64,000 nucleotides of DNA from Halosimplex litoreum (GTDB taxonomy: Archaea > Halobacteriota > Halobacteria > Halobacteriales > Haloarculaceae). The notes under the pieces are model-generated. The model worked only from the letters and a program-made list of their open reading frames with translations, was not told the origin of the DNA and made no database searches. Made by a program: the position numbers and the translations under genes. Within the stretch, counting starts at the first letter, position 1; every line of letters starts with the position of its first letter. Shown here in pieces: positions 8,410-16,989 of this stretch. The DNA lies in contig NZ_CP065856.1 in assembly GCF_016065055.1 (NCBI RefSeq), forward strand, positions 1,921,836 through 1,985,835, in the 5' to 3' direction.

Positions 8410-9834
8410 TCACAGGTAGTCGACGGACTTCCCGTCCAAGTCGTCGAAACCGTTGCGTTCGTGTGACCACTCGAAGACGTCGGCGTCGCGGCGCTCGGCG
8501 AGGAAGTCGACGATACGCTCGCCGACGTTCTCACCGTACAGATCGGGACCGGACCGGAGGCGGTCGCGGACGGCGTCGGTCTCCAGGGCGTAGGTCACCA
8601 TCTCGTGGACGAATTCGCCGGAGACCGGCGGGACGAGCAGGTTCGTCTCGGCCTCGAAGACGGTCTCCGGACGATCGGTGTTGAATCGGGCGGTGAGACA
8701 GCAGGCCTCGTCGATCGCGTTGAGCTCCTCCTGCATGCTGCCCGAGTCGGTGAACTCCGCGAGACACTGGCCCGAGCGGAGGAACTCGTAGACGTGGGCG
8801 TGTTTCTTCCAGAGACCGGTAAACAGGAAGTTGTCGCGCTCGTCGGCCAGCTCCTGGAGGCGCTCGCGGTAGCCGTGGCGTTCCAGGGCGTGGCGCGTGG
8901 CCGTCAGTTCGACGAAGTTGACGTTGTAGCCGTCCTCGACCAGCGCGATCACGCCCTCGACGAGCGCCGTGAATCGGCCGGGGAGGAGGTTCGCGCGGCG
9001 GTGGACGTCGACGCGGATCCAGTCGTCGCGCTCCGCCAGAACGGGGTAGACGTCGAAGACGCTCTCGCCGTCGTGGTCGGCCTTCATGTCGATGGCGTCG
9101 ACGACGGAGTTGCCGACGACGGGGATCCGCTCGTCGCCGTCGACCGCGCGGGGGTACCCCTCCGATTCGAGATGCTCGCGGTTGAGCTCGACGGGCGCGA
9201 ACTGGTAGCGAGCGGCCGCGGAGCCGACGAACGTGTCGTACTGCTCGGGGAACGGCTCGGTGCGGTCGACCGACCACTCGCCGTCCCACTGGGCGTCGAC
9301 GAGGGCGGCCGGGTCGAGGTCGCCGCCGGTGACCGAGTCGGTGTCCGCGCCTGGCGCCGTCGCGACCCGGGCGGCGTCGTAGTCGGGGGCCATCGCGCGG
9401 AGGCCGGCCTCGTTGTGGGCCACCTGCTGGTTGGTGGCGAACAGCCAGGCCTGTGGGAAGACGGCTGCGGCGTGGGTGTCGCCGTGGACCAGCGGGAGGA
9501 CGGCGGTGTCGGGCCACTCGTCGAGGCGGTCGGCCAGCTGTTTGACCGCGAGCATCGTCTGGGCGGTCTTCTCGCTGAGGTCGCCCCGGATGCCCAGATC
9601 GGCGGCGATCGCCGGTTCGAGGTCGTACTCTTCGAGGCCGTGACCGAGCAGGTCGTCGTAGTGCTGGCCGGTGTGGACCACGAAACAGGGCAGCCCGCGC
9701 TCGCGGGCGGCGGCGACGACGGGCGCCTGCTTGTAGAAGTCGGGCTTGGTCGCGGTGACGACGGCGAGGACGAACTCGCCCCGCTCCATCTCCGCGGCGA
9801 GGCGGTCGTCGTAGAACGTCGGGTCGGCGTCCAT
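8410..9834 (-). CDS. UDP-N-acetylglucosamine 2-epimerase family protein
   Basis: 474 residues. Two-domain GT-B-like fold of WecB-type epimerases: FVVHTGQHYDD and LVHGDTHAAA in the first domain, HNEAGLRA, and in the second VDVHRRANL and FTDSGSMQEE, matching the nucleotide-sugar binding signature. The family interconverts UDP-GlcNAc and UDP-ManNAc for surface glycans. It is longer than typical WecB (about 370) because of an insertion of about 70 residues after HNEAGLRA, so the substrate may differ. The ATG at 9834 is chosen, since upstream sequence in the frame is not conserved-looking. Confidence 0.8.
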   Translation of the reverse strand: MDADPTFYDDRLAAEMERGEFVLAVVTATKPDFYKQAPVVAAARERGLPCFVVHTGQHYDDLLGHGLEEYDLEPAIAADLGIRGDLSEKTAQTMLAVKQLADRLDEWPDTAVLPLVHGDTHAAAVFPQAWLFATNQQVAHNEAGLRAMAPDYDAARVATAPGADTDSVTGGDLDPAALVDAQWDGEWSVDRTEPFPEQYDTFVGSAAARYQFAPVELNREHLESEGYPRAVDGDERIPVVGNSVVDAIDMKADHDGESVFDVYPVLAERDDWIRVDVHRRANLLPGRFTALVEGVIALVEDGYNVNFVELTATRHALERHGYRERLQELADERDNFLFTGLWKKHAHVYEFLRSGQCLAEFTDSGSMQEELNAIDEACCLTARFNTDRPETVFEAETNLLVPPVSGEFVHEMVTYALETDAVRDRLRSGPDLYGENVGERIVDFLAERRDADVFEWSHERNGFDDLDGKSVDYL

Positions 9835-10027
9835 ACCCGCCCTCCCGAGGGCGGTCGCTTGTCGGTTTCGACATCTATCGCGTCCCGTTGGGACTCCCGC
9901 AGGCACACACAGCGTACCGGCGCCAGCACGACGACGGAACCGCGAGCGAGAGAGCCGCGTCGAGAGCGAACACCGGGATGCAGTGACCCGCGTTCGTCTC
10001 GCCCACACGGTGTTCAGTAGGGGCGGG

Positions 10028-10261
10028 TCACTGAACGTAGCCCAGATCGCGCAGGTCGTCGAGGATCTCCTCGTCCTCGATCGCGTCTTCGATCGCGTCC
10101 TCTCGGTCTCCCTGCCGTTGTTTCAACACCTCGACGAGCTGTCGAGCGCTCCGGAGTTTGTAGATAGTGTTCGGGTCACCGACGTCTCGTTCAGCACCTC
10201 GAAGCAACTCGTCGAGGGCTTCAAGCGTGGTCTTCGGCATTGCAGTTCTCGGCTGATACAT
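10028..10261 (-). CDS. Small helical haloarchaeal protein, function unknown
   Basis: 77 residues from ATG 10261; a TATA-like GAAAATTGA lies about 22 bases upstream. An alternative ATG at 10240 gives 70 residues starting MPKTTLEALDELL. The product is charged and helical (KLRSARQLVEVLKQRQ) with an acidic C-terminus. It resembles the 60-residue protein at 830-1012 around xxRxARQLxE. No known domain is recognised. Confidence 0.65.
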   Translation of the reverse strand: MYQPRTAMPKTTLEALDELLRGAERDVGDPNTIYKLRSARQLVEVLKQRQGDREDAIEDAIEDEEILDDLRDLGYVQ

Positions 10262-10418
10262 CGTTTCGTCGAGCATCAATTTTCGGGATCCAGCGAACGA
10301 CGGCTGCACGCTTCGTGCGCCGAGCCGAGTGTCGTTCTCGCCACGGCGAGACGGCCGACGGGCGCCACCGGCCCGCTGCGAGCCACAGCGGGCCACCGGC
10401 GTCCCGTCCCGTTCCCCG

Positions 10419-11501
10419 TCACTCGGGGTTCGGGTCGAAGATCTCGGGGTTTGCCTCGCCTTCGACGTCGATCACGGCCAGGGCACCCTTGCGGGCGACC
10501 CGCGAGAGGGCGTGGTCGACGAGCTTGATGGGGCCCGGGACGGGGTAGTGCATCGTGGCGATGGCGGTGGAGCCGGGCTGGACGGGCGTGGTCTGGATGT
10601 TGCGCTGGGGTCGGCCGCCGAGGCCGCCCTGGGGGTAGACCTCGTCCCAGACGCTGCCGATGGGGTGGAAGGAACTGGCGAGGTTCGGGCCGCCGACGCA
10701 GTAGTACACCCTGGCGGTCTCGCCCGTCTCGGCGGCCATCCCGGCGTACTTGTCGGGCGTGATGGCGTATCTCTCACCGTTGATGAGCACGTAGGTGGGC
10801 TCCTCGCGGGCCATCGCGCCCATGTCGAAGGTGTGATGGCCCTCCTGGCCGGTCTCGCCGTCGGTGTACACCTCGTGCTGGCCGAGGTAGAACTCGTGGT
10901 CGACCTCGGGCAGCCCACCCTCGGGTTCGACGAGGACGATGCCGAACATCCCCGAGGAGATGTGGTAGTCCATGTTCGCGACGGCGCAGTGGTAGATGAA
11001 CGCGCCGGGGTAGGTGACTTTGAAGCGGACGCGCTCGGTCTCGCCGGGAGCGACGGTCGTGGCCTCGGCGCCGCCGCCGGGGCCGCGGACCGCGTGCAGG
11101 TCGACGTTGTGTGGCATCCGGTTGCCCTCGGCGTTCGTGACGGTGAGGTCGACGGTATCGCCGACGCGGGCGCGGATCATCGGCCCCGGGATCCGCTCGT
11201 CGAAGGTCATGAACTCGAAGGTGGCGCCGTCCTCGATCTCGGCGGTCACCTCCCGCGTGGTGAGTTCGGCCTCGATCGTGGCCGGCTCCGAGCGGTCGAT
11301 GGGGTCCGGGATCGCCGTCGGGTCGGCGGCGACCCGGTCGACCGTCGGCTCTCTCGGGGCGTCGAGCGCCCGCGAGTCGCTGTCGGCTTCGGTGAACGTG
11401 ACTTTGTCGTCTGGGATCTCGCCGGCACAGCCGGCGACGGCCGCCGCGCCCGCCGCGGCACCGGTCTTCAGGAAGGTCCGACGGGTAGATCTGGGAGTCA
11501 T
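10419..11501 (-). CDS. nirK: Copper-containing nitrite reductase (NO-forming)
   Basis: Reduces nitrite to nitric oxide in denitrification, outside the membrane. 360 residues. A Tat motif (STRRTFLKTG) runs into a lipobox-like AVAGC with Cys25, suggesting a Tat lipoprotein. Two cupredoxin domains follow. Type 1 copper ligands: His131, Cys172, His180, Met185. Type 2 ligands: His136, His171 and probably His330. The second-shell catalytic His is likely His279 in SSFHPIG. All key residues are present. It is divergent from a halocyanin gene, its likely electron donor, and palindromes lie in the shared intergenic region. ATG 11501 is chosen because the open frame upstream is a shadow. Confidence 0.95.
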   Translation of the reverse strand: MTPRSTRRTFLKTGAAAGAAAVAGCAGEIPDDKVTFTEADSDSRALDAPREPTVDRVAADPTAIPDPIDRSEPATIEAELTTREVTAEIEDGATFEFMTFDERIPGPMIRARVGDTVDLTVTNAEGNRMPHNVDLHAVRGPGGGAEATTVAPGETERVRFKVTYPGAFIYHCAVANMDYHISSGMFGIVLVEPEGGLPEVDHEFYLGQHEVYTDGETGQEGHHTFDMGAMAREEPTYVLINGERYAITPDKYAGMAAETGETARVYYCVGGPNLASSFHPIGSVWDEVYPQGGLGGRPQRNIQTTPVQPGSTAIATMHYPVPGPIKLVDHALSRVARKGALAVIDVEGEANPEIFDPNPE

Positions 11502-11576
11502 GGCCGGGTACAGTCGGACCTGAGGACAGCACACGGAAAATGAGCGACACGGGTTCTCGCTCGCATAGGACCAGAC

Positions 11577-11588
11577 CGAACACGTTCG
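11577..11588. promoter_or_regulatory. Perfect palindrome CGAACACGTTCG, candidate denitrification operator
   Basis: Lies about 80 bases upstream of the nirK start and closely resembles, from memory, the CGAAC-N2-GTTCG inverted repeat described in Haloferax denitrification promoters regulated by NarO. An AT-rich ATTTTCC on the minus strand near 11535 could be the nirK TATA element. Confidence 0.55.
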
Positions 11589-11602
11589 TCGCCGAGCGAC
11601 GG

Positions 11603-11640
11603 CGTTCCCAGCCTCCGGGAACGTCCGGATGGGGTTATTT
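11603..11640 (+). promoter_or_regulatory. Halocyanin promoter with inverted repeat
   Basis: Inverted repeat CGTTCCC (11603-11609) and GGGAACG (11617-11623) with a 7-base spacer, followed by a TATA-like TTATTTGA at about 11635. The box is 25-29 bases before the ATG at 11664, fitting a leaderless transcript. Confidence 0.55.
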
Positions 11641-11663
11641 GAAAACGGCGGGAACGGACGTGT

Positions 11664-12761
11664 ATGAGCACGGACGACGGTATCGATCAGGGGCGACGCG
11701 ACGCCATGAAGACCCTCGCTATCGGGGCGACGGTCGGCGGGCTGGCCGCCGCGGGCGCGCGGCCGGCCGCGGCCCAGTCGACGGACCTCACCGACTGGTT
11801 CTCGAACGTGGGCAACGTCGACGGCGTCGTCGACGAGACGGGCAAGGGCGAGGTCACCGTCGAGGTGGGCGTCTCGGGCAACGGCGGCGCCTTCGGGTTC
11901 GGACCGGCTGCGGTGCGGGTCGACCCCGGGACGACGGTCGTCTGGGAGTGGACCGGCGAGGGAACGCCCCACAACGTCGTCGCGGAGGACGGCAGCTACC
12001 AGAGCGAGATGATCACCGAAGCGGGCGCCACCTTCAGCCACACCTTCGAGTCGGCGGGCGTGAGCAAGTACGCCTGCGTCCCGCACAAGGCGATGGGGAT
12101 GAAGGGCGCGGTGATCGTCGGCGACGCCGACGTGACCGTCTCGACCGGGAGTTCGACCGCGACCGCCGCCGGCGGGAGCGGCGGCAACGAGACCAGCGCG
12201 AGCGGCTCCGGCGGCGGTGGGTCCGGCCCGAGCGGCGACTTCGTCGAACCGGACTACGACGGGTGGTTCGACAACGTCGGCAACTACGACGGCACCGTCG
12301 ACATGACCGGCCAGGAGGAGGTGACCGTTGAGGTGGGTGTCGAGGGCAACAGTGGCCCGTTCGGGTTCGGCCCCGCGGCCGTACGGGTCGACCCCGGGAC
12401 GACGGTCGTCTGGGAGTGGACGGGCAAGGGCGGCCAGCACAACGTCGTCGGCGAGAGCCACGACTTCGAGAGCCCGATGCAGGGCTCGGAGGGCGACACC
12501 TACGCCCTCGAGCTCGACGGCGAAGGGGTCGTGAAGTACGCCTGCGCGCCCCACCGGATGGCGGGCATGAAAGGCGCCGTCGTCGTCGGCAACCCCGCCG
12601 CGGCGAGCGGCGGCGGTGCCGGTATCGACCTCTTCGAGACCTCGCTGTGGGGGCTGGCGGGAGCCATCGTCGCCGCGCCGTTCGTCGCCAGCCAGATCGT
12701 CGCCAGCAGGCGGTCGAACGACGACGACGGCCGCCGAGCGCCCCACCGGCCAGCCGACTGA
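11664..12761 (+). CDS. Two-domain halocyanin (blue copper protein), membrane anchored
   Basis: Small blue copper electron carrier, here as a tandem of two plastocyanin-like domains. A Tat signal (GRRDAMKTLAIGATVGG) ends near residue 38. Domain 1 (about 42-155) has copper ligands His103, Cys138, His141, Met146; domain 2 (about 195-310) has His259, Cys294, His297, Met302. A Gly/Ser linker (about 165-192) joins them and a C-terminal helix (about 325-347) anchors the protein with a basic, cytoplasmic tail. It probably delivers electrons to the divergent NirK. The domains share a perfect 38-base stretch (11916-11953 and 12384-12421), pointing to recent internal duplication or conversion. Confidence 0.93.
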   Translation: MSTDDGIDQGRRDAMKTLAIGATVGGLAAAGARPAAAQSTDLTDWFSNVGNVDGVVDETGKGEVTVEVGVSGNGGAFGFGPAAVRVDPGTTVVWEWTGEGTPHNVVAEDGSYQSEMITEAGATFSHTFESAGVSKYACVPHKAMGMKGAVIVGDADVTVSTGSSTATAAGGSGGNETSASGSGGGGSGPSGDFVEPDYDGWFDNVGNYDGTVDMTGQEEVTVEVGVEGNSGPFGFGPAAVRVDPGTTVVWEWTGKGGQHNVVGESHDFESPMQGSEGDTYALELDGEGVVKYACAPHRMAGMKGAVVVGNPAAASGGGAGIDLFETSLWGLAGAIVAAPFVASQIVASRRSNDDDGRRAPHRPAD

Positions 12762-12806
12762 GAGCGGCGGCCGACCAGTCGGAGCGTCGGCAGCTGTCCC
12801 GCCCGC

Positions 12807-13658
12807 TCAGACCTCGTCGAGGAACGACCGCAGTTCGCCGGTCGCCAGGTCGCGGCGGTCGCGGAAGACGCAGTGGCCGGCGTCGTCGACGTGTCGCAGG
12901 CGGCCGTCGGGGATCAGGTCGACGGCTTCGCGGTCGCGCTCGCGGGCTTCCTCGTCGACATCGGCGCGGAGGACGAACGTGGGCGCCTCGATCTCGGGAA
13001 AGGTCCCCTCGGGGTCGACCCATCCCGCCTCGAACACGCCGGTGATGTTCGGGCTGACCCGCAGGCGGGCGTCGACGAGCAGACTCGCCAGTTCCTCGTC
13101 GCCGGCCGCGACGTGGCCGGCGAGTTCGTCGTCGGCCTCGAGCAGTTCGGCCTTGGTGTGGTCCTGCCACCACAGGATCCGCTCGCGGATGGCTTCGACC
13201 TCCTCGTCGCTGCTGAAGCGCTCCTCGCCGCGGTTCTCGCGGTTGTGGCCCAGCAGACAGGCGGGGTCGACCGCGACGACGGCTCGCGGCCGGTCGGGGT
13301 CGAGCGCGGCGGCCGCGAGCACGGTGTCGCCGCCCATCGAGTGGCCGAAGTAGATCGGGTCGGCGACGCCGAATCCCTCCAGCAGGGCGATCAGGTCGGC
13401 GGCGCGCGTGTCGGCGTCGTAGCCCGAGTCCGGGGCGTCTGAGTGGCCGTGGCCACGGGCGTCGTAGACGATCACGTCGTAGTCGTCGGCGAGGTCGCGG
13501 GCGAGCGGGAGCCGACAGCGGCCGTCGTCGAAGACGCCGTGAGCGACGACGAGCGGAGGGCCGTCGCCGCCGCTGCGGTCGTAGTGCAGTCTGACTCCCT
13601 CGGCGACGTCGACGTACCCGCTCGTCCAGTCGGCCGGCGGGCGCGTCTCGACTGGCAT
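12807..13658 (-). CDS. Alpha/beta hydrolase
   Basis: 283 residues, one alpha/beta hydrolase domain. Visible are the oxyanion-strand motif VVAHGVFDDG, YDARGHGHSD, the nucleophile elbow GHSMGG, and a C-terminal catalytic His in DDAGHCVFRD; the acid is probably the Asp in FVLRADVD. Likely a soluble esterase or similar hydrolase; the substrate is unknown. ATG 13658 gives MPVETRPPADW, about 20 residues before the first strand. Confidence 0.88.
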   Translation of the reverse strand: MPVETRPPADWTSGYVDVAEGVRLHYDRSGGDGPPLVVAHGVFDDGRCRLPLARDLADDYDVIVYDARGHGHSDAPDSGYDADTRAADLIALLEGFGVADPIYFGHSMGGDTVLAAAALDPDRPRAVVAVDPACLLGHNRENRGEERFSSDEEVEAIRERILWWQDHTKAELLEADDELAGHVAAGDEELASLLVDARLRVSPNITGVFEAGWVDPEGTFPEIEAPTFVLRADVDEEARERDREAVDLIPDGRLRHVDDAGHCVFRDRRDLATGELRSFLDEV

Positions 13659-13808
13659 GAGACCACGTACGCCGATCGGCCGCAAAAACCTGCGGACACC
13701 GGAAGTCGACGCCGTCGTCCCGACGACCCCGACTGCGCCGTCGGGTTCTGTCGTCGCGCGGCCGACGCGAGGAAAAGGCACATGGGCCCTCGGTCCGGAG
13801 TGTCGGGT

Positions 13809-14417
13809 ATGTCAGAGCGGACGGACGAGCGGGTCGAGGACTTCGACGCGGACCTCGGCGACCCCGACGACGGCGACGTGGGCTTCAGCGACGACGAACT
13901 CGGTGTCGACGTGGATTCGCTGACGAGCGGGCCCGACGCTGCGAGCGGTGGGTCGTCCGCGTCGCCCGCCGAGAGCGAAGCGAGCGCCGAGTCCGCCGCC
14001 GACTCGGGGTCGAGCCTGCGCTCGCGGCTCACGCCCTCGATCGGTCGGCCGAACCTCGGGGTCAGCGTCCCGTCGCTGCGTTCGTTCCTGCTCGCGGCCG
14101 TCGTCGTCGTCGGCGGGATGTTCGCGGGCAGCGCCGTCCCCTTCGTCGGGTCGGTCACCGGCCTGATCGGTCTGTTCCTCGGCGCCTTCCTCCTCGGCGC
14201 GGCCAGCGGGACCCGACGGTACGTCCCGGTCGCCGTGGCCGGCGCGGCCGCAGCCGTCGTCGCGACGATGATGCAGGGCGTGCTCACGCTGACGGCCGTC
14301 GAGAGCCTCGGACTCGGGCCGACGGCCGCCCTCGGCGCCACGACCGGCATCCTCGTCGCCGTCGTCGGCCACTACTTCGGCCGCGACCTGCGCGACGGCC
14401 TCACCCGCGAGATTTAA
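13809..14417 (+). CDS. Haloarchaeal membrane protein, function unknown
   Basis: 202 residues. A highly acidic, Ser-rich N-terminal half (about 1-90) is probably cytoplasmic and disordered. Three to four hydrophobic segments follow (FLLAAVVVVGGMFAGSAV, VTGLIGLFLGAFLLGAA, VAVAGAAAAVVATMMQGVL, GATTGILVAVVGHYFG). The Gly/Ala-rich helices recall small DUF456-like membrane proteins, but I do not assign a family. ATG 13809 is chosen before MSERTDE. Confidence 0.7.
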   Translation: MSERTDERVEDFDADLGDPDDGDVGFSDDELGVDVDSLTSGPDAASGGSSASPAESEASAESAADSGSSLRSRLTPSIGRPNLGVSVPSLRSFLLAAVVVVGGMFAGSAVPFVGSVTGLIGLFLGAFLLGAASGTRRYVPVAVAGAAAAVVATMMQGVLTLTAVESLGLGPTAALGATTGILVAVVGHYFGRDLRDGLTREI

Positions 14418-14443
14418 TTTCCCGGCGCGAACACTGTTTCCCG

Positions 14444-14806
14444 ATGACAGGAGACGAGAGCTCCGTCGAGAGCGGAGCCGTCGACGTGCTCCGCTACGAG
14501 ACCGACGAGGGGCCGGTCTACCGCGCTACACCGGCCGGAGAGGGCGAGGCGGTCGTCGCGGCGCACGAGCGGGAGGTCCGCGAGCGCCGCACCGGCCGCC
14601 TGCTGGCCACCGGAACTGTCGTGGCCGCGATCGTGCTTACCGGCGTGGTCATGGAGTCAGTGGTGGCAACGGTCGCTGGCCTGTTGTTCGTCGCTGTCGT
14701 GCACGTTTCGAAAGACGACGACCACGACGAGTCGGTCCCCGAACTCGTCGAGCGCAACCAGTTCAGGCGCGACGCCGAGCGAGCCTACGACCTCGAAGAC
14801 GGCTGA
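14444..14806 (+). CDS. Small membrane protein, function unknown
   Basis: 120 residues. A soluble N-terminal part (about 1-58) is followed by a helical hairpin of two hydrophobic stretches (LLATGTVVAAIVLTGVVMES and VVATVAGLLFVAVVHV) and an acidic cytoplasmic tail. A TATA-like ATTTAATTT (about 14411-14419), overlapping the end of the preceding gene, lies about 28 bases before the ATG and fits a leaderless mRNA. No known domain is recognised. Confidence 0.65.
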   Translation: MTGDESSVESGAVDVLRYETDEGPVYRATPAGEGEAVVAAHEREVRERRTGRLLATGTVVAAIVLTGVVMESVVATVAGLLFVAVVHVSKDDDHDESVPELVERNQFRRDAERAYDLEDG

Positions 14807-14837
14807 ACGCCCGCTCCGGGTCCGAGCGGGCGAGCGG

Positions 14838-15485
14838 TCACTCCGGCAGCGACCACTCGTCGTCGTCGCGCTCGGCGATGTCTTCCTCGGCGAGCCGTTC
14901 GAGCGCCTCCTCGACGACCTCGGGAGGTGCTTCGACGCGGCGGCTCACCTCGTCGACGGTGCCCGCACGGGTGGCGAGCGCCGACACCACGTCGCCGAGC
15001 AGTCGGGCGTCCTCGCCCTCGAACTGGTCGGTCAGCTCGCCCATCACCTCGGCGAGGCGGCCGTGGACCCACCGCTGGGCCAGCGAGAGCTCGCGGTCGA
15101 GATCCTGCAGTCGGTCGAGCTCCGCGGCGAGTTCGCCGGTGTCCGCTCCCTCCTGGACTTCGGCGTCGATGGAGAGGTGCCGGCACGTGGTCACGTCGAT
15201 GGAGCTGCCGGGGTAGGCGCTCTTGGTGCCGAATCGGTACGGCGAGACCGTCACTTCCAGCCGGAGGTTGCGGGCGATGCGGAAGTACTTGCGGCGCTGG
15301 TCGTCGACGCTGCTCTCGACGAGGCCGGCGGTCTCCAGCCGGTCGAGGTGGTCGATGACGGCCTTCGGGCTCACGCCGATGTACTCGCTGATCTCCGTGA
15401 CGTAACAGGGCTTGTGCGCGAGCAACCGGAGGATCCGCCGACGGTTGGCGTTGCCCAGCAGGTCCAGCAGTTCGGCGGAGTCCAT
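14838..15485 (-). CDS. ArsR-type winged-helix regulator
   Basis: 215 residues. An N-terminal winged helix (about 1-75) opens MDSAELLDLLGNANRRRILRL and has a recognition helix around VSPKAVIDHLDRLE and a wing with KYFRI. A coiled helical region (about 100-150) and a second small helical module that could be another winged helix (about 165-205) follow. The likely role is DNA binding; a Cys-His pair (TCRH) could sense metal or redox state, but this is speculative. A CTTATAAG box (about 15509-15518) lies about 28 bases upstream of ATG 15485. Confidence 0.85.
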   Translation of the reverse strand: MDSAELLDLLGNANRRRILRLLAHKPCYVTEISEYIGVSPKAVIDHLDRLETAGLVESSVDDQRRKYFRIARNLRLEVTVSPYRFGTKSAYPGSSIDVTTCRHLSIDAEVQEGADTGELAAELDRLQDLDRELSLAQRWVHGRLAEVMGELTDQFEGEDARLLGDVVSALATRAGTVDEVSRRVEAPPEVVEEALERLAEEDIAERDDDEWSLPE

Positions 15486-15609
15486 TCACCTGAGGTTCGC
15501 GGTCGATCCTTATAAGCGTGTCCCCGGCGTTCCGGTGCGGTCGTGCGGTCGCGTCGGCGCGCCGTCGCCCGGATCGCGGCCTGGGCGGACGCGGTCGCTT
15601 CCCGCCCGG

Positions 15610-16335
15610 TCACTGCGCCGCGTCCGGGTCAGTCGAGAGCCTCGGGAACGCGCGGGCGGCCAGCGCGACGGCGACGACCGAGGTGGCGACGCTCCCGACG
15701 GTCAGGACGACGCCCGAGGTCGTGAGCCCGCCGGCCGAGAACAGCGCCCCGGTGTCGTACCGTAGCGGCGGGTGGAGACCGAAGCCGTAGTCGACCAGAT
15801 CGTTGCCCAGCGCGAGCGCCAGCGCGAGGCCGAGCGCCCCGGGCGTGGTCCGCCCGAAGTGCGGCAGGAGGTACGCCTCGGGGATGAACAGGAGGTGGGT
15901 GACGAGCACGCCGAAGTAGCGCCACACGTCGGGGTAGTACAGCCCGAACTGGAGGTTCAACGCGAGCGCGAGCCACAGTCCGGTCTCGACGAGCCAGACG
16001 AACGATATCGTGTAGAGATAGGCGAGCACGAGATTGGCGGGCGCGGCGTCGAGCCGCCGGCCGAGGTTCGGCAACAGCGTGGCGAGCGCCAGCGCCATCA
16101 GCAGCGTCGCGACCGGCGAGTCCATGTAGATCGGCCACGCCAGCGTCTCCACCTCGGGGAGCGTCTCCAGGTAGAAGAACACGCCGACGAACACGCCCGC
16201 GACGTTGGCGAACACGAGCCAGACGAGACTGGGGGCGTTCTCCAGGTAGTACCGAGCCCACCGCCGCGGGATCACGGCGTGGCGGTCGGTCGCTCCCCCC
16301 TCCGCCCGTTCGTCGCCGACCGGCGACTCGTCCAT
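15610..16335 (-). CDS. DUF1405 family membrane protein
   Basis: 241 residues with about six to seven hydrophobic helices. The pattern NAPSLVWLVFANVAGVF, then WPIYMDSPVATLL and FIPEAYLLPHFG, is characteristic of DUF1405 multi-pass proteins found in haloarchaea and Firmicutes. Function unknown. The frame is open upstream to 16458; ATG 16335 (MDESPVGDE) is preferred because it leaves a short cytoplasmic N-terminus before the first helix. Confidence 0.8.
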   Translation of the reverse strand: MDESPVGDERAEGGATDRHAVIPRRWARYYLENAPSLVWLVFANVAGVFVGVFFYLETLPEVETLAWPIYMDSPVATLLMALALATLLPNLGRRLDAAPANLVLAYLYTISFVWLVETGLWLALALNLQFGLYYPDVWRYFGVLVTHLLFIPEAYLLPHFGRTTPGALGLALALALGNDLVDYGFGLHPPLRYDTGALFSAGGLTTSGVVLTVGSVATSVVAVALAARAFPRLSTDPDAAQ

Positions 16336-16521
16336 GGTCGACCCGGAGTCCCCAGGCCACATAGCCGTACCGAAGCCGCGGTCGACGCCCGTCGTCGACT
16401 CCACCGGGATCGCGACTTCGCGGCCCCACGACCGCCGGGTCGGCCGGTCCGAATGCACGACATCATAAGGCTACCGGGGAAGACTTATCCGAGACCATGG
16501 TTGTGATCCACATGCACAGCA

Positions 16522-16938
16522 ATGTTCGAACAGTTCTCCAGCGGCTACTACCTGGGGCGGCTCTACGTCGAACCCAGCGAGAGCGACGCGGCGGCCATCG
16601 CCGCCGCCCAGCACGAGCAGGTCAACCAGCAGTTGTACGCGGACGAGGGGGTCTCCCGGACGGACCTCCCGCTCGTCATGAAACTGGAGAACACACACTT
16701 CACGGTCTACGGCGACGAGCGTGTCCCGGCCGACACCATCGCGATCCCCGAGTCGCTCGTCGAGGAGACGAACGTCCGCAACCCGCCCTCGCTGCGGGAG
16801 GTGTTCCTCGCCAAGGCCGAGCGCGCCAGGCAACTGCTCTCGGTCGCCGCGGGTACCCCGACCAGCGAGGAGGCGATGGACGACGCCGTCCCCGACCACC
16901 CCTTCGACGGCGAGTTCGGCGGACCCACCGGGATCTGA
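16522..16938 (+). CDS. DUF5802-type haloarchaeal protein
   Basis: 138 residues opening MFEQFSSGYYLGRLYVEP, the signature of a conserved haloarchaeal family I recall as DUF5802. No catalytic motif is apparent; probably a small soluble alpha/beta protein (TVYGDERVPADTIAIPESL). A TATA-like CTTATCC near 16483 lies about 38 bases upstream. Confidence 0.8.
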   Translation: MFEQFSSGYYLGRLYVEPSESDAAAIAAAQHEQVNQQLYADEGVSRTDLPLVMKLENTHFTVYGDERVPADTIAIPESLVEETNVRNPPSLREVFLAKAERARQLLSVAAGTPTSEEAMDDAVPDHPFDGEFGGPTGI

Positions 16939-16955
16939 CCCGGCTCGCGACCCCG

Positions 16956-16964
16956 TATATTTAA
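16956..16964 (+). promoter_or_regulatory. TATA box TATATTTAA
   Basis: Lies 27-30 bases before the start of the Vms1-type gene, so the mRNA is probably leaderless, starting at GTG 16987 or ATG 16990. Confidence 0.7.
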
Positions 16965-16989
16965 CCGCCCGCGGCGTCCCCATCCGGTG

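Noticed and set aside
10419..12746. A very long minus-strand open frame suggesting a 775-residue protein covering nirK and the halocyanin region
   Set aside because: Only the part to 11501 encodes NirK with its own Tat signal; the upstream extension is antisense to the halocyanin gene and low-complexity, as expected in high-GC DNA.
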